Assembly (NCBI RefSeq): GCF_026283945.1 | Contig: NZ_JAPDPC010000001.1 | Span: forward strand, 744,001-808,000 | Length of the DNA: 64,000 nucleotides | Source of the DNA: Dyella humicola | GTDB lineage: Bacteria; Pseudomonadota; Gammaproteobacteria; Xanthomonadales; Rhodanobacteraceae | Reading direction: 5' to 3' | In this document: positions 34,639-46,063 of the stretch, one piece after another | Layout of the letters: the number at the start of each line of letters is the position of its first letter | Position numbering within the stretch: position 1 is the stretch's first letter | Position numbers and translations under genes: made by a program | The notes under the pieces: generated by a model | The model's input: the letters and a program-made list of their open reading frames with translations, nothing else | Told to the model about the DNA's origin: nothing | The model's database searches: none

Positions 34639-34907
34639 AGGTCCTCGGCGGCATCTTCATGTTGATCCTCATCGCGGCGGTGCTATCCAGCGCCATTGCC
34701 GTGGTGTGGACGCGCCATGAGAGCCGCGTGCTGTTTGTCGAGCTGACCCGCCTGCAGGACCAGCGCGACGACCTCAATATCGAATACGGCAAGCTGGAGC
34801 TCGAGCAGGCCACTTGGGCCGAGCCGCGCCGCGTCGATGACGAGTCACGGCAGAAGCTCGGCATGGTCAATCCCAAGCCGCAAGACATCCAGCTGGTGCG
34901 TCGATGA
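34635..34907 (+). CDS. ftsL: Cell division protein FtsL
   Basis: 90 residues. A short cytoplasmic end, one transmembrane helix (about 4-25: [22 protein letters not shown]) and a periplasmic coiled coil ([30 protein letters not shown]) make the standard bitopic FtsL, which joins FtsB and FtsQ in the divisome. It overlaps rsmH and ftsI by 4 bp each. Confidence 0.92.
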   Translation: MKVLGGIFMLILIAAVLSSAIAVVWTRHESRVLFVELTRLQDQRDDLNIEYGKLELEQATWAEPRRVDDESRQKLGMVNPKPQDIQLVRR

Positions 34908-36718
34908 AGCCGCACCATCGCACGACGGCCCATCCCACCCGCCGCCGTAACGCGGCTCCGAGCACGCGCCGCCGCATGGTGGTGGTCGTGGTGGTGCTTG
35001 GCCTGGCATCCCTGGGCCTGGTGGCTCGCGCCTTCGACCTGCAGGTGGTGCGCAAGGAGTTCTATCAGAACCAGGGCGATGCGCGCTTCCTGCGCGAGGT
35101 GCCGATCGCCGTTTCGCGCGGCACTATCTTCGATCGAAATGGCGAGCCGCTCGCCGTGTCGACGCCGGTGGTGTCGATCTGGGCCAATCCGGCCGAAGTG
35201 CTGGATAACGAAGATCGGCTGCCGAAATTGGCGGCTGCCATCGGCATGGATACGGGCGCACTGAAGGAATACCTCGCCCAGCGTTCCGAGCGCGAGTTCG
35301 TCTATCTCAAGCGCCAGATGTCCCCGGATGCCGCGCAAGTGGTGCTGGACCTGGGCGTGCCGGGCGTGAATGGCCAGCGCGAGTTCCGTCGCTTTTACCC
35401 TTCGGGTCCGGTGACTGCGCACGTGCTCGGTTTCACCAACATCGACGATCACGGCCAGGAAGGCCTGGAACTGGCCTTCGACGACTGGCTGGCCGGCAAG
35501 AAGGGCGCCAAGCGCGTCATTCGCGATCGCATGGGTCACGTGGTGGAGGATGTCGAGCTGGTGCGTGCGCCGCAGCCTGGTCGTGACATCACCCTCAGCA
35601 TCGATCGACGCATCCAGTTCCTCGCTTATAACGAGCTGAAGAACACCATCGAGCAGTCGGATGCCGACTCCGGTTCGATGGTGATCATCGACGTGCTCAA
35701 CGGCGAAGTGCTGGCCATGGTGAACTGGCCCACCTATAACCCGAACGCGCTGCGCGGCAGCAATCCGTCCAGTCGTCGCAACCGCGCGATGACCGACGTG
35801 GTGGAGCCGGGCTCCACCATCAAGCCGTTCGTGATGGCGGCAGCACTGTCCAGCGGCAAGTACACGCCCACGGGCCCGCTGGTGGACACCGGCAACGGCC
35901 ATTTCTTCTATATCTCGCATGACATCCGCGACACCCATGCCAACGGCATGCTGTCGCCCACCGGCATCCTCGCCAAGTCCAGCAACATCGGCGCGGCCAA
36001 GGTGGCGATGACGCTGGATACCGGCCTGTTGTACGAGACCTACCGTGCATTCGGCTTCGGCAACAGCACCAACAGCGGCTTTCCGGGCGAGGCCTCCGGC
36101 TATCTCAAGCCGGGCAAGAGCTGGGGCATGCTGGAAAAGGCCATTCTGGCCTACGGCTACGGTCTCAACGTGACCCCGCTGCAGCTGGCGAACGGCTACG
36201 CCACCATCGCCGACAACGGCGTGATGCATCTGCCCACCTTCGTGAAGGGCTCGGACAACGACGCCAAGCAGATCATCGATCCGAAGATCGCCACCGAACT
36301 GGTGCAGATGATGGTGTCGGTGACGCAGCCGGGCGGCACGGCAGCGCCGTACACCTGGATCGCCAACTACGGCGTGGCCGGCAAGACCGGCACCGCGCAC
36401 AAGGCCAGTGCAGGTGGCTATTCGAAGAACAACTACAGCGCGGCCTTCGCTGGCATCGTGCCTGCCTCCAGTCCCCGCATGGCGGCGGTGGTGGTGATCG
36501 ACAACCCCAAGAAGGGCAGCTATTACGGCGCGCTGGTGTCGGGCCCTGTCTTCGCCAAGGTCATGGATGGCGCCCTGCGTCTGATGGACGTACCCCCGGA
36601 CAACATCGGTCGCTGGTACGTCGGCGGGCCGTTACAGGGACAGAACGGCTTGACCGGAAGCAAGCCGCCGGTGGTGGAAACGGTGGATGACGCACCCATC
36701 GAGGGAGCCACGCCATGA
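34904..36718 (+). CDS. ftsI: Septal transpeptidase FtsI (PBP3)
   Basis: 604 residues. A basic cytoplasmic tail and a transmembrane helix (about 25-43) are followed by the dimerisation domain (RGTIFDRNGEPLAVS). The class B transpeptidase domain has EPGSTIKPF (nucleophile Ser304), KSSNIGAAK (SXN) and GKTGTAHK (KTG). It cross-links septal peptidoglycan with FtsW and is the target of aztreonam-type beta-lactams in other bacteria. Both ends overlap neighbours by 4 bp. Confidence 0.95.
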   Translation: MKPHHRTTAHPTRRRNAAPSTRRRMVVVVVVLGLASLGLVARAFDLQVVRKEFYQNQGDARFLREVPIAVSRGTIFDRNGEPLAVSTPVVSIWANPAEVLDNEDRLPKLAAAIGMDTGALKEYLAQRSEREFVYLKRQMSPDAAQVVLDLGVPGVNGQREFRRFYPSGPVTAHVLGFTNIDDHGQEGLELAFDDWLAGKKGAKRVIRDRMGHVVEDVELVRAPQPGRDITLSIDRRIQFLAYNELKNTIEQSDADSGSMVIIDVLNGEVLAMVNWPTYNPNALRGSNPSSRRNRAMTDVVEPGSTIKPFVMAAALSSGKYTPTGPLVDTGNGHFFYISHDIRDTHANGMLSPTGILAKSSNIGAAKVAMTLDTGLLYETYRAFGFGNSTNSGFPGEASGYLKPGKSWGMLEKAILAYGYGLNVTPLQLANGYATIADNGVMHLPTFVKGSDNDAKQIIDPKIATELVQMMVSVTQPGGTAAPYTWIANYGVAGKTGTAHKASAGGYSKNNYSAAFAGIVPASSPRMAAVVVIDNPKKGSYYGALVSGPVFAKVMDGALRLMDVPPDNIGRWYVGGPLQGQNGLTGSKPPVVETVDDAPIEGATP

Positions 36719-38187
36719 GCGCGCGCCTCGACCAACTGCTCAAGGGCATCGCCGACACCCCGGGTGTCGGCGATATCGTCGTTTCTGGCCTCACGCTGGA
36801 TTCGCGCCAGGTACGCCCTGGTGATGCGTTCTTTGCTCTACGCGGCACGCGCGGACATGGCATCACGTTCGCGCAGGGTGCTGTCGCGCGCGGTGCGCGC
36901 GTGGTGCTGGCTGAAGCGCCGGCCGATGAGACGCAAGCCATAGATGTGCCCGTGCTGTGGGTAGACGGCCTGCACGGCAAGGTGGGCGAGATCGCTTCGC
37001 GCTTCTTCGGGCGTCCTTCCGAGTCGCTGCGCGTCATGGGCGTGACCGGCACCAACGGCAAGACCTCCACCGTGCAATTGCTGGCCCAGGCGCTGGAACA
37101 CCTGGGCCACCGTGCGGCCACCATCGGCACCTTGGGTGCTGGTTTGCATGGCCGCATCAGCGAAGGCGAGCGCACCACGCCTGATGCGATCAGCGTGCAG
37201 GGGCTACTGGCTTCGTTTCGCGAAGAGGGCGCCACCCACGTGGCGATGGAAGTGTCCTCGCACGCGCTGGAGCAGGGCCGCGTGGCTGCAGTCGCGTTCG
37301 AGATGGCCGCCTTCACCAACCTCACACGCGACCATCTCGACTACCACGGCAGCATGGAGGCCTATGGCGAAGCCAAGGCCAAGCTGTTCGCGTGGCCGTC
37401 GCTGCAGGCTGCCGCCATCAACATCGATGATGCCTTTGGCCGTAAGCTTGCCGACCGCCTGCCAGCGCATGTACGCGCACTGCGTCTGAGTGCGGAAGGC
37501 GATGCGGCTGCGGACATTCGCGCCGTCCATGTCACCACGTCAGCTGAAGGCCTTTCCTTCGAGCTGCAGACGCCATGGGGAACCCATGCCGTCCGCAGCA
37601 GCCTGCTTGGCCGATTCAACGTCGCCAATCTGTTGGCGGTGGTCGCGTGCCTGGGTGCGCTGGGTGCATCGTTCGAGCCTATCGTCACGGCCATCGAGAC
37701 CTTGCAGCCGATCAACGGTCGCATGAACCGCCTCGGCGGCATGCAGGCTCTCCCGCTGGTCGTCGTCGATTACGCCCATACGCCTGACGCGCTGGAGCAG
37801 GCGCTCACCGCGCTGCGAGCGCATTGCGAAGGTCGCCTGATCTGCGTCTTCGGTTGCGGTGGCGAGCGCGACGCCGGCAAGCGGCCGGAGATGGGCGCGA
37901 TTGCGGAGCGTCTGGCCGACCAGATCATCATTACCGACGACAACCCGCGAGGCGAAGACGGCAACGTCATCGTGGCGCAGATCGTTGCCGGGCTCCGTCA
38001 GCCGGCTACGGCAACGGTCGAGCGCGATCGCGCGGTGGCCATCGATCGCGCCCTTGCTCTTGCCGTCGCCGGCGACGTGGTGCTGATCGCCGGCAAGGGG
38101 CATGAGACCTATCAGGAAGGCGCTGCCGGCAAGCGACCGTTCGACGATCTTGCCGTGGCCCGCCACCTATTGGAGGCACGCGCATGA
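36715..38187 (+). CDS. murE: UDP-MurNAc-L-Ala-D-Glu:meso-diaminopimelate ligase MurE
   Basis: 490 residues. Mur ligase with SGLTLDSRQVRPGDAFFAL at the N-terminus, ATP loop GVTGTNGKTSTVQL, MEVSSHALEQGR and TNLTRDHLDYHGSMEAY. The motif DDNPRGED contains the DNPR tetrapeptide that selects meso-diaminopimelate rather than lysine, so the murein is mDAP type. Linked by overlaps to ftsI and murF. Confidence 0.95.
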   Translation: MSARLDQLLKGIADTPGVGDIVVSGLTLDSRQVRPGDAFFALRGTRGHGITFAQGAVARGARVVLAEAPADETQAIDVPVLWVDGLHGKVGEIASRFFGRPSESLRVMGVTGTNGKTSTVQLLAQALEHLGHRAATIGTLGAGLHGRISEGERTTPDAISVQGLLASFREEGATHVAMEVSSHALEQGRVAAVAFEMAAFTNLTRDHLDYHGSMEAYGEAKAKLFAWPSLQAAAINIDDAFGRKLADRLPAHVRALRLSAEGDAAADIRAVHVTTSAEGLSFELQTPWGTHAVRSSLLGRFNVANLLAVVACLGALGASFEPIVTAIETLQPINGRMNRLGGMQALPLVVVDYAHTPDALEQALTALRAHCEGRLICVFGCGGERDAGKRPEMGAIAERLADQIIITDDNPRGEDGNVIVAQIVAGLRQPATATVERDRAVAIDRALALAVAGDVVLIAGKGHETYQEGAAGKRPFDDLAVARHLLEARA

Positions 38188-39554
38188 TGCGCTTGAGCGC
38201 CATCGCCCTGTGGACCCGCGGCCGCTTGAACAGCGCCGATATGGACGTGACTGGCGTCGCCATCGATACGCGCAAACTGAAGCCGGGTGACCTGTTCGTG
38301 GCGATCAAGGGCGAGCGGGTCGACGGTCACGACTTCGTCGACGAGGCCATGGCGCGTGGTGCCGTGGCGGCGCTGGTCACCCGCAAGGTGGATTCGGACT
38401 TGCCACAAGTCCTGGTGGACGACACCGAACTGGCGCTGGGTGACCTGGCGAGCGCGGTGCGCGCGCAGAGCAACGTGCGCGTCATCGGCATCACCGGTTC
38501 CAACGGCAAGACCACGGTGAAGACGCTCACGGCGTCGATCCTGTCGCGTCACGGCCGCATCCACGTCAATGCCGGCAATTACAACAACGAACTGGGTTTG
38601 CCGCTTACCCTGCTGTCCATGCCGCAGGACACCCAGTTCGCCGTGCTCGAAATGGGTGCGGGCAAGCCGGGCGATATTGCCTACCTCGCTGCCATCGCAC
38701 GGCCCGATATCGGCCTCGTCAACACCATTGCGCCCGCGCATCTTGAGCGGATGGGTAGCCTGGAAGGCGTCGCCGAGACTAAGGGCGCCCTGTACCAGGC
38801 CCTGCCGGTCGACGGCGTGGCGATCATCAATGCGGACGATGCGTTCGCCAGCTTTTTCGCGGGGCTGGCAGGCACTCGCCGCCAGTTGCGATTCGGGCTG
38901 GAGCACAAGGCGGATGTCGGCGCAGACATCCTTGAGCAACGTGTGGACAGTTCACGCTTTGTGCTCAGCACGCCGCTTGGCGATGCCGAAGTGATGCTGC
39001 CGCTGGCCGGTCGTCACAACATTGCCAACGCACTCGCCGCCGCGTCGATTGCGCTCGCGCTCGAGGTGCCGCTGCACGCCATCGTCGCCGGTCTCGAACA
39101 GGTGCCGGGTGTCGCCGGGCGGCTGCAACTCGAACACATGCCCGGCAACTGGACCTTGATCGATGACAGCTACAACGCGAATCCCGGCTCGGTCGGTGCC
39201 GCCATCGACACGCTTGCACTGGCGGACGGCAAACGCTGGCTGGTGCTGGGCGATATGGCCGAACTCGGCGAGAACGCAGCGGCACTGCATGCCGGTATCG
39301 GCGAGCGCGCGCGCAAGCACGGCATCGACCGGCTGTTCGCCGTCGGTCCCTTGAGCGCTGCGGCAGTCAAGGCGTTCGGCGACGGTGGCGAGCACTTCGC
39401 GGACAAGGCGGCGCTGGCCGCCGCACTGAAGCAACAGGTTCACGGCGGCGTCACCTGCCTGGTCAAGGGCTCGCGCTCGGCCGGGATGGATCAGGTGGTC
39501 GCCGCGCTTCGCAACGACAAGGGAAAAGGGGAGGGCGCATCCGATGCTGCTTGA
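38184..39554 (+). CDS. murF: UDP-MurNAc-tripeptide:D-Ala-D-Ala ligase MurF
   Basis: 456 residues. [28 protein letters not shown], the P-loop [43 protein letters not shown] and the C-terminal [16 protein letters not shown] are MurF hallmarks. It adds D-Ala-D-Ala, the last cytoplasmic step on the stem peptide. ATG 38184 overlaps the murE stop; the 3' end overlaps mraY by 11 bp. Confidence 0.95.
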   Translation: MMRLSAIALWTRGRLNSADMDVTGVAIDTRKLKPGDLFVAIKGERVDGHDFVDEAMARGAVAALVTRKVDSDLPQVLVDDTELALGDLASAVRAQSNVRVIGITGSNGKTTVKTLTASILSRHGRIHVNAGNYNNELGLPLTLLSMPQDTQFAVLEMGAGKPGDIAYLAAIARPDIGLVNTIAPAHLERMGSLEGVAETKGALYQALPVDGVAIINADDAFASFFAGLAGTRRQLRFGLEHKADVGADILEQRVDSSRFVLSTPLGDAEVMLPLAGRHNIANALAAASIALALEVPLHAIVAGLEQVPGVAGRLQLEHMPGNWTLIDDSYNANPGSVGAAIDTLALADGKRWLVLGDMAELGENAAALHAGIGERARKHGIDRLFAVGPLSAAAVKAFGDGGEHFADKAALAAALKQQVHGGVTCLVKGSRSAGMDQVVAALRNDKGKGEGASDAA

Positions 39555-40644
39555 ACTCGCAGACTGGATGGCACGGCACTTCACGGCCCTGCACCTGTTT
39601 CAGTACATCACGTTCCGCACGATCATGGCCGCGCTCACCGCGCTGTCGATGTCGCTGCTGTTTGGCCCGTTCCTGATCCGCAAGCTGGCCGAACTCAAGG
39701 CCGGCCAGGTGGTGCGCAAGGATGGCCCGCAGACACATCTGTCCAAGGCCGGCACGCCGACCATGGGTGGCGTGATGATCCTGCTGGCGGTGAGCATTTC
39801 CACCTTGTTGTGGACCGACCTGCACAATCGCTACGTGTGGCTGGTGCTGGCGGTACTGCTCAGCTTCGGCGTGATCGGTTTCTACGACGACTACAAGAAG
39901 CTGGTGCTGAAGGACAGTCGCGGGCTGGCGTCGCGCTGGAAGTATTTCTGGCAGTCCGTGTTCGGCCTCGCCGCTGCGGTGTTCCTTTATCACACGGCAC
40001 CGCAGGCGACCGGCGTGCTGCCGGTGGCGGAGACGGCGTTGTACGTGCCGCTGTTCAAACAGGTGGCACTGCCGCTGGGCGTGATGTTCGTGGTCGTTGC
40101 CTATTTCATGATCGTGGGCTTTTCCAACGCGGTGAATCTCACCGATGGCCTGGATGGCCTCGCCATCATGCCGACGGTACTGGTTTCGGGCGCGCTCGGC
40201 ATCTTTGCCTACCTGGCCGGCAACAAGGTGTTCTCCGAGTACCTCGGTATACCTTCGATTCCCGGTGCGGGCGAACTCGCGATCGTCTGTGGCGCACTGT
40301 CCGGCGCTGGCCTGGGTTTCCTGTGGTTCAACACCTATCCGGCCCAGGTCTTCATGGGTGACGTGGGCGCACTCGCGATCGGCGCGGCACTCGCCGCCAT
40401 CGCGGTGATCGTGCGCCAGGAGATCGTGTTGCTGATCATGGGCGGCGTGTTCGTGATGGAAACCGCCTCGGTGATGATCCAGGTGGCGAGCTTCAAGATG
40501 ACCGGCAAGCGGGTATTCCGCATGGCGCCGATCCATCACCACTTCGAGCTGAAAGGCTGGCCCGAGCCGCGCGTCATCGTGCGCTTCTGGATCATCAGCG
40601 TCGTGCTGGTGCTCATCGGTCTCGCCACGTTGAAGGTGCGCTGA
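39544..40644 (+). CDS. mraY: Phospho-MurNAc-pentapeptide transferase MraY
   Basis: 366 residues, about ten transmembrane helices. The motifs GTPTMGG (about 76-82), [23 protein letters not shown] with catalytic aspartates, [15 protein letters not shown] and the cytoplasmic histidines in [14 protein letters not shown] are all present. It makes lipid I from UDP-MurNAc-pentapeptide and undecaprenyl phosphate. The next gene is ftsW, not murD, only 2 bp later. Confidence 0.96.
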   Translation: MLLELADWMARHFTALHLFQYITFRTIMAALTALSMSLLFGPFLIRKLAELKAGQVVRKDGPQTHLSKAGTPTMGGVMILLAVSISTLLWTDLHNRYVWLVLAVLLSFGVIGFYDDYKKLVLKDSRGLASRWKYFWQSVFGLAAAVFLYHTAPQATGVLPVAETALYVPLFKQVALPLGVMFVVVAYFMIVGFSNAVNLTDGLDGLAIMPTVLVSGALGIFAYLAGNKVFSEYLGIPSIPGAGELAIVCGALSGAGLGFLWFNTYPAQVFMGDVGALAIGAALAAIAVIVRQEIVLLIMGGVFVMETASVMIQVASFKMTGKRVFRMAPIHHHFELKGWPEPRVIVRFWIISVVLVLIGLATLKVR

Positions 40645-40646
40645 CC

Positions 40647-41888
40647 ATGCTCTTCGACACCACCCAGGCCAAACGACGACAGGGACCCCGCGGCAGCTTC
40701 GATATGCCGCTGGTGATCGCGCTCGTCGGTCTGGCCTGCATTGGCGTGGTGATGGTGACCTCCAGCTCGATCGCGGTGGCCGATAGCCAGCACATCGGTG
40801 CCTTCTATTTCTTGAAGAAGCACCTGTTGTTCCTGGGTCTGGGCATGGTCTTTGCCGTGATGGCCATGCGCACTGAGCTGAAGCTGTTGGAAAAAAATGC
40901 CTATCTGTTGCTGGGCGCTGCCGTCGTCCTGCTCTTGCTGGTCTTCGTGCCCGGCATCGGTGCACGCATCAACGGCGCACGTCGATGGCTGCATCTCGTC
41001 GTCACCACCTTCCAGCCGGTGGAAGCGGTCAAGTTGATCCTGGTGGTGTATACGGCCAGCTATCTTGTGCGTCATCGCGAAAGCGTCGAGACCTCGTTCT
41101 GGGGCTTGTTCAAGCCGATCGTGGTCGCGGGGATGTTCGTGGTGCTGCTGTTGCTGCAGCCGGACTTTGGTTCGGCGACGCTGATGATCGCGGTGACCAT
41201 CGGCATGATCTGGCTCGGTGGCGCCAAGCCGGTGTATCTCGGCGGCATGGGCCTGCCGGTGGTGGCGTTGCTGTGGTTCGTGGCGAAGTTCGAGCCCTAC
41301 CGCATGCGCCGCCTGACTTCGTTCATCGATCCGTGGGCAGACCCGTTCAACGACGGCTTCCAGCTTACCCAGTCGCTGATGGCGATTGGCCGTGGCGAAT
41401 GGACCGGCGTGGGCCTGGGTTCGAGCGTGCTCAAGCTGTCTTATCTGCCCGAAGCGCATACCGACTTCATCTTCGCGGTGATCTCCGAGGAGCTAGGCCT
41501 CGCCGGCATCCTGCTGGTGATGGGTCTGTTCGCGCTGGCGGTGGGCCGAGGTCTTTACATGGGCCTCAAGGGCATGGAAATGGGCCAGCGCTTCTCCGGC
41601 TACGTCGCCTTCGGCATCTCGTTGATGCTGGGTGCGCAGACCATGGTGTCGATTGGCGTGAATCTCGGTGCGTTGCCGACCAAGGGTCTGACCTTGCCGC
41701 TGATCAGCTACGGCGGCTCGTCCATCGTGCTGACCTGCGCCATGGCCGGCGTACTGCTGCGGACCACCTACGAGATCAATCGCGCCATCGACGCGCGCCA
41801 GATGGCGGCGCGTTTGCCTGCCAACGCCGTCCCCGACGCGAACACCGCCGTGGCCACCACGCCCGCGCGCGAAGCGGTGACCGCATGA
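40647..41888 (+). CDS. ftsW: SEDS glycosyltransferase FtsW
   Basis: 413 residues, about ten transmembrane helices. Typical SEDS motifs: [77 protein letters not shown] and the end [19 protein letters not shown]. It polymerises septal glycan with FtsI. It begins 2 bp after mraY; in most proteobacteria murD stands between them. Confidence 0.95.
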   Translation: MLFDTTQAKRRQGPRGSFDMPLVIALVGLACIGVVMVTSSSIAVADSQHIGAFYFLKKHLLFLGLGMVFAVMAMRTELKLLEKNAYLLLGAAVVLLLLVFVPGIGARINGARRWLHLVVTTFQPVEAVKLILVVYTASYLVRHRESVETSFWGLFKPIVVAGMFVVLLLLQPDFGSATLMIAVTIGMIWLGGAKPVYLGGMGLPVVALLWFVAKFEPYRMRRLTSFIDPWADPFNDGFQLTQSLMAIGRGEWTGVGLGSSVLKLSYLPEAHTDFIFAVISEELGLAGILLVMGLFALAVGRGLYMGLKGMEMGQRFSGYVAFGISLMLGAQTMVSIGVNLGALPTKGLTLPLISYGGSSIVLTCAMAGVLLRTTYEINRAIDARQMAARLPANAVPDANTAVATTPAREAVTA

Positions 41889-42958
41889 GCGCGCAAGCTC
41901 CCGTGCTGATCATGGCCGGCGGCACCGGCGGACATATTTTCCCCGGCCTGGCCGTGGCCGAGGCGCTACAGGCACAGGGCGTGCCGGTGGTGTGGCTGGG
42001 TGCGGAAGGCGGCATGGAAACGAAAGTCGTGCCGGTCCACGGCATCGAGCTGATCACCGTGCCGGTGGGCGGACTGCGCGGGAAGGGCATCAAGACCCGG
42101 CTGCTGGCGCCGCTGATGCTCGCGCGTGCGCTGCTGGCATCGCTTAGCGTGCTGCGCCGGGTCAAGCCGCGCAGCGTGTTGTCGATGGGAGGCTATGTCG
42201 CCGGTCCGGGCGGCGTTGCCGCGCGGCTTACCCGTCGTCCACTGCTGGTGCATGAGCAGAATCGCGTGGCCGGTTTCACCAATCGCAAGCTCGCAGGATT
42301 TGCGCAGCGCGTGCTGGCCGGCTTCAGCGATGCCTTGCCTGGCGCCGAGTGGGTGGGCAACCCGGTGCGCGGCGCGATCGCGGGATTGCCGGCGCCGCGT
42401 GAGCGGATGGCTGCTCGTCGTAGCCGTCCACGCCTGCTGGTATTGGGTGGCAGCCTGGGCGCGCGCGCATTGAATCTGGCGCTGCCGCAGGCGCTATCCC
42501 TGTTGGCGCCGGGGCAACGGCCCGAGGTGCTGCACCAATGCGGCAACCGTGGTATCGACGAAGCGCGGGCCGCCTATGCCAAGGCCGGCGTGGACGCGCA
42601 AATCGTGCCGTTCATTGAAGACATGGCCGGTACCTATGCCTGGGCCGATCTTGCCGTATGCCGGGCGGGCGCACTGACACTGGCTGAGCTGACGGCAGCA
42701 GGGCTTGGCGCGGTGCTGGTGCCTTTCCCTTATGCGGTGGACGACCACCAAACCCGCAACGCCGAGGCGCTGGTCGCCGCGGGTGCGGCCGAATTGATGC
42801 AGGAGCGAGATCTGGACGTACAGCAATTGGCGCAACGCCTCGAGGCGTTGCTGGGAAATCGTGATCAGCTGGTGGCGATGGCCGAGGCGGCGCGCACGCT
42901 CGCGAAGCCCGATGCCGCAGCCGTGATCGCCCGTGCCTGCATGGAGGTGCGCGCATGA
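41885..42958 (+). CDS. murG: UDP-GlcNAc:lipid I N-acetylglucosaminyltransferase MurG
   Basis: 357 residues, GT-B fold. [64 protein letters not shown] and the UDP-GlcNAc segment [24 protein letters not shown] are diagnostic. It converts lipid I to lipid II at the inner membrane. The ATG overlaps ftsW by 4 bp; the long open frame upstream of it is a shifted frame of ftsW. Confidence 0.95.
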   Translation: MSAQAPVLIMAGGTGGHIFPGLAVAEALQAQGVPVVWLGAEGGMETKVVPVHGIELITVPVGGLRGKGIKTRLLAPLMLARALLASLSVLRRVKPRSVLSMGGYVAGPGGVAARLTRRPLLVHEQNRVAGFTNRKLAGFAQRVLAGFSDALPGAEWVGNPVRGAIAGLPAPRERMAARRSRPRLLVLGGSLGARALNLALPQALSLLAPGQRPEVLHQCGNRGIDEARAAYAKAGVDAQIVPFIEDMAGTYAWADLAVCRAGALTLAELTAAGLGAVLVPFPYAVDDHQTRNAEALVAAGAAELMQERDLDVQQLAQRLEALLGNRDQLVAMAEAARTLAKPDAAAVIARACMEVRA

Positions 42959-44397
42959 CGCCGCGTCGCCTGCTCGCCCACGAAGACCTGATGACCACCT
43001 TCCGCCGCGTGCATTTCATCGGCATCGGTGGTGTCGGCATGAGCGGCATCGCTGAAGTGCTGCACAACCTCGGCTATGCCGTGTCCGGCTCGGATCGAGC
43101 CAACTCGCCGACGGCGCAGCGACTGGCGCAGCTGGGCATCGTGGTGCACGTTGGCCATGCCGCTGAAAACATCGGTGACTCCGATGTCGTGGTCACTTCG
43201 AGCGCGATCAACGCCGACAACCCCGAGCTGATCGCCGCGCGCGCGGCGCGTATTCCGGTGGTGCCGCGCGCCGAGATGCTGGGCGAGTTGATGCGCTTCC
43301 GCCGCGGCATCGCCATTGCCGGCACGCATGGCAAGACCACCACCACCAGCCTGGCGGCAAGCGTGCTGGCCGAGGCGAATTACGATCCGACCTTCGTGAT
43401 CGGCGGCCAGCTCAACGCCGCTGGCGCCAACGCGCGGCTGGGCACCGGTCAGTACATCGTGGCCGAGGCGGACGAGTCCGATGGCTCGTTCCTGATGCTG
43501 TCGCCGGTGATCGCCGCCGTCACCAATATCGACGCGGATCACCTGGAGAACTACAACGGCGACTTCGCGCTGGTGAAGAAAGCCTTCAGCGATTTCCTGC
43601 ATCGCCTGCCGTTCTACGGCCTGGCTGTGCTGTGCGTCGACGATCCGGAAGTGGCCGAGCTGGCCAAGTCCACGACCCGCCGCGTCCTGAGCTACGGCAT
43701 CGACACGCCGGATGCTGACGTGCGCGCCAGCAATCTGTCGCAGCACGGTTTCGAAATGCATTTCGACCTGTGGCTGCCGGGTCGCAATGAAGCGCTGCAT
43801 ATCAAGCTCAATCTACCGGGCCGCCACAACGTGCTCAACGCGTTGGCTGCCGCCACCATTGGCTGGCAGCTGGGCGTGGAAGCCAAGGCGATCGCCCATG
43901 CGCTGGAGCACTTCCAGGGCGTGGGGCGTCGCTTCCATCGCCGTGGCGAAATCGCGCTCGACCATGGCAAGGTCTTACTCGTCGACGACTATGGCCATCA
44001 TCCGCGCGAGCTTGCCGCCGTGTTCGAGGCGGCGCGCGGGGGCTGGCCGGATCGGCGCCTGGTGGTTGGCTTTCAACCGCATCGCTATAGCCGCACGCGC
44101 GATCTGCTGGACGACTTCGCCAACGTGCTGGCCGAGGCCGACGTACTGGTGCTGACCGATGTCTATCCCGCCGGCGAAGCGCCGATTGCCGGTGCGGACG
44201 GCCGTGCGTTGGCGCGCGCCGTGCGTGCGCGCGGCAAGGTCGACCCGGTGCTGATCGACCATCCGCGCGAACTGAAGACCACGCTGCCCGCGCTGCTGCG
44301 CGACGGCGATCTGTTGCTGCTGCTCGGCGCTGGCGATATCGGTGCGGCAGCCGTGGAGCTGGCGCAGGCCGGTCAATTGAAGACGAGCAAACCATGA
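42955..44397 (+). CDS. murC: UDP-MurNAc:L-alanine ligase MurC
   Basis: 480 residues. Rossmann start [18 protein letters not shown]-loop [48 protein letters not shown] and [13 protein letters not shown] are present. It adds the first amino acid of the stem peptide. The annotated ATG overlaps murG by 4 bp; an internal ATG 36 bp later (42991) would start closer to the conserved domain. Confidence 0.95.
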   Translation: MTPRRLLAHEDLMTTFRRVHFIGIGGVGMSGIAEVLHNLGYAVSGSDRANSPTAQRLAQLGIVVHVGHAAENIGDSDVVVTSSAINADNPELIAARAARIPVVPRAEMLGELMRFRRGIAIAGTHGKTTTTSLAASVLAEANYDPTFVIGGQLNAAGANARLGTGQYIVAEADESDGSFLMLSPVIAAVTNIDADHLENYNGDFALVKKAFSDFLHRLPFYGLAVLCVDDPEVAELAKSTTRRVLSYGIDTPDADVRASNLSQHGFEMHFDLWLPGRNEALHIKLNLPGRHNVLNALAAATIGWQLGVEAKAIAHALEHFQGVGRRFHRRGEIALDHGKVLLVDDYGHHPRELAAVFEAARGGWPDRRLVVGFQPHRYSRTRDLLDDFANVLAEADVLVLTDVYPAGEAPIAGADGRALARAVRARGKVDPVLIDHPRELKTTLPALLRDGDLLLLLGAGDIGAAAVELAQAGQLKTSKP

Positions 44398-45329
44398 GCA
44401 AGACGATTACCGATCCCGCACAGTTTGGCCGCGTCGCCGTGGTGATGGGCGGCAGTTCGGCCGAGCGCGAAGTGTCGCTCGACTCGGGCCGCAATGTGCT
44501 CGCCGCGCTGCAGGCGCGTGGCGTTGATGCGCACGCCATCGACGGTATTCCGGCCCTGCTCGATGCCGTGCGCGCAGGCCACTTCGCGCGCGTGTTCAAC
44601 ATCCTGCACGGCGGTGGCGGCGAGAACGGTGAATTGCAGGGCGCGCTGCAGTCGCTGCGCGTCCCGTTCACCGGCTCGGGCGTGCTCGGCTCGGCGCTGT
44701 CGCTCGACAAGATCCGCGCCAAGCTGGTTTGGCAGGCGCTGGGTTTGCCGACGCCGCGCTTCAAGGCGCTGCCGCGCGGCGCCGACGTGCATGCCGCGGC
44801 GCGCGAGATCGGCTTCCCGCTGATCGTAAAGCCCGCCTGGGAAGGTTCCAGCGTCGGCGTGACGCGCGTATTCGACGAGAAGGATCTCGACGCCGCGGTG
44901 GAACTTGCGCACAAGTACCCCGGCGATCTGCTGATGGAAACCTTGATCGAGGGCGGCGAATACACCGTCGGCATTCTCGATCGCCAGGTGCTGGCCACCA
45001 TCAATATCGTGCCCAAGGGCGAGTACTACGACTACAACGCCAAGTACATCGCCGAGGACACCCAGTACATCTGTCCGGGCCTGCAAGGCGATGGCGAGCG
45101 CGAGATGCAGGCGTTGTCGCTGCAGGCATTCGACGCACTGGCCTGTTCGGGCTGGGGCCGCGTCGACGTGATGCGCGACAAGCAGGGCCGCAACTGGCTG
45201 CTGGAAGTGAATACCGCGCCGGGCATGACCTCGCATTCGCTGGTGCCCAAGGCCGCCGCCGTGGCCGGCATCGACTATCAGACCTTGTGCTGGCGCGTGC
45301 TGGAAACGAGCTTCCGGGAGGGCGTGTGA
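44394..45329 (+). CDS. ddlB: D-alanine:D-alanine ligase
   Basis: 311 residues, ATP-grasp. [52 protein letters not shown] (as [16 protein letters not shown]), [20 protein letters not shown] and the catalytic Ser/Lys region [12 protein letters not shown] are typical of DdlB. It supplies the dipeptide used by MurF. Overlaps murC and ftsQ. Confidence 0.95.
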   Translation: MSKTITDPAQFGRVAVVMGGSSAEREVSLDSGRNVLAALQARGVDAHAIDGIPALLDAVRAGHFARVFNILHGGGGENGELQGALQSLRVPFTGSGVLGSALSLDKIRAKLVWQALGLPTPRFKALPRGADVHAAAREIGFPLIVKPAWEGSSVGVTRVFDEKDLDAAVELAHKYPGDLLMETLIEGGEYTVGILDRQVLATINIVPKGEYYDYNAKYIAEDTQYICPGLQGDGEREMQALSLQAFDALACSGWGRVDVMRDKQGRNWLLEVNTAPGMTSHSLVPKAAAVAGIDYQTLCWRVLETSFREGV

Positions 45330-46063
45330 GGGGAACCATCCGCCTCGTTGCCTGGTGTCTGGCCATTGCGCTCGTGGCGCTGCCGATCGTCGGCGTGCTG
45401 CGCGGATGGTTTGCGGCCAATCGTTGGCCGGTGACCCAGTTGACGGTGCAGGCCGAGTTCAAGCACGTGACCCAGGACGAGTTGCGTCAGGCCGTCATGC
45501 CGCGCCTTGGCAAGGGTTTCTTCGCACTTGACCTGGATGGCGTGCAGAAGGCGGTGGCGGCGTTGCCGTGGGTGGAGTCGGTGGAGGCGCGCAAACGCTG
45601 GCCCGACACCTTGATCCTGCGTATCTACGAGCGCCAGCCGTTTGCACGCTGGAACGAGAAGCAGCTGATCAGCCGTCAGGGCCTGGTGTTCGACGTGCCC
45701 GACGTGACCGCTAACACCGACCTGCCGGATCTACGTGGTCCCGACGCGCGTCTGGCCGAAGTGGTGAGCTTCTATGCGGAAACGCAGAAGGCGTTCACCA
45801 ATACGCATTTGAAAATCACCGGCGTCGCGCTCACCGAGCGTGGCAGCTGGAGCCTCACCACGAGTAACGGCGCGCAGATCGTCCTGGGCGATCGCGACCA
45901 GGCCGGTCGCCGCCTGCGCCGTTTCCTCGATGTCTATCCGCAGCTGATGGCGGGCCATACTGATGGTTTCGCCTATGCCGATCTTCGTTACACCAATGGA
46001 TTTGCAGTTCGATGGCCGCCGCAGGCGAACGCCGTGAACGCTGGAGGCACGCCCCGCACATGA
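45326..46063 (+). CDS. ftsQ: Cell division protein FtsQ
   Basis: 245 residues. One N-terminal transmembrane helix (about 6-25), a POTRA domain ([22 protein letters not shown] and onward to about 105) and the beta domain ([30 protein letters not shown]). The GTG start overlaps the ddl stop (GTGA) and follows GGGAGG; open sequence upstream belongs to a shifted frame of ddl. FtsQ links FtsL/FtsB to the divisome. Confidence 0.93.
   Translation: MRGTIRLVAWCLAIALVALPIVGVLRGWFAANRWPVTQLTVQAEFKHVTQDELRQAVMPRLGKGFFALDLDGVQKAVAALPWVESVEARKRWPDTLILRIYERQPFARWNEKQLISRQGLVFDVPDVTANTDLPDLRGPDARLAEVVSFYAETQKAFTNTHLKITGVALTERGSWSLTTSNGAQIVLGDRDQAGRRLRRFLDVYPQLMAGHTDGFAYADLRYTNGFAVRWPPQANAVNAGGTPRT

Noticed and set aside
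34586-36400. 604-codon minus-strand frame opposite ftsL/ftsI
   Set aside because: Mirror of the FtsI coding region, which has all three transpeptidase motifs.
39463-40965. 500-codon minus-strand frame opposite mraY
   Set aside because: Antisense shadow of MraY. His/Arg-rich composition with no recognisable domain.
40985-41884. Long N-terminal extension in the murG frame
   Set aside because: The extension is a shifted frame of ftsW. MurG begins at 41885 with the ATGA overlap and its GGTGGH motif near the N-terminus.
44729-45325. N-terminal extension in the ftsQ frame
   Set aside because: Shifted frame of ddlB. The GTG at 45326 with GGGAGG upstream gives the normal FtsQ start.
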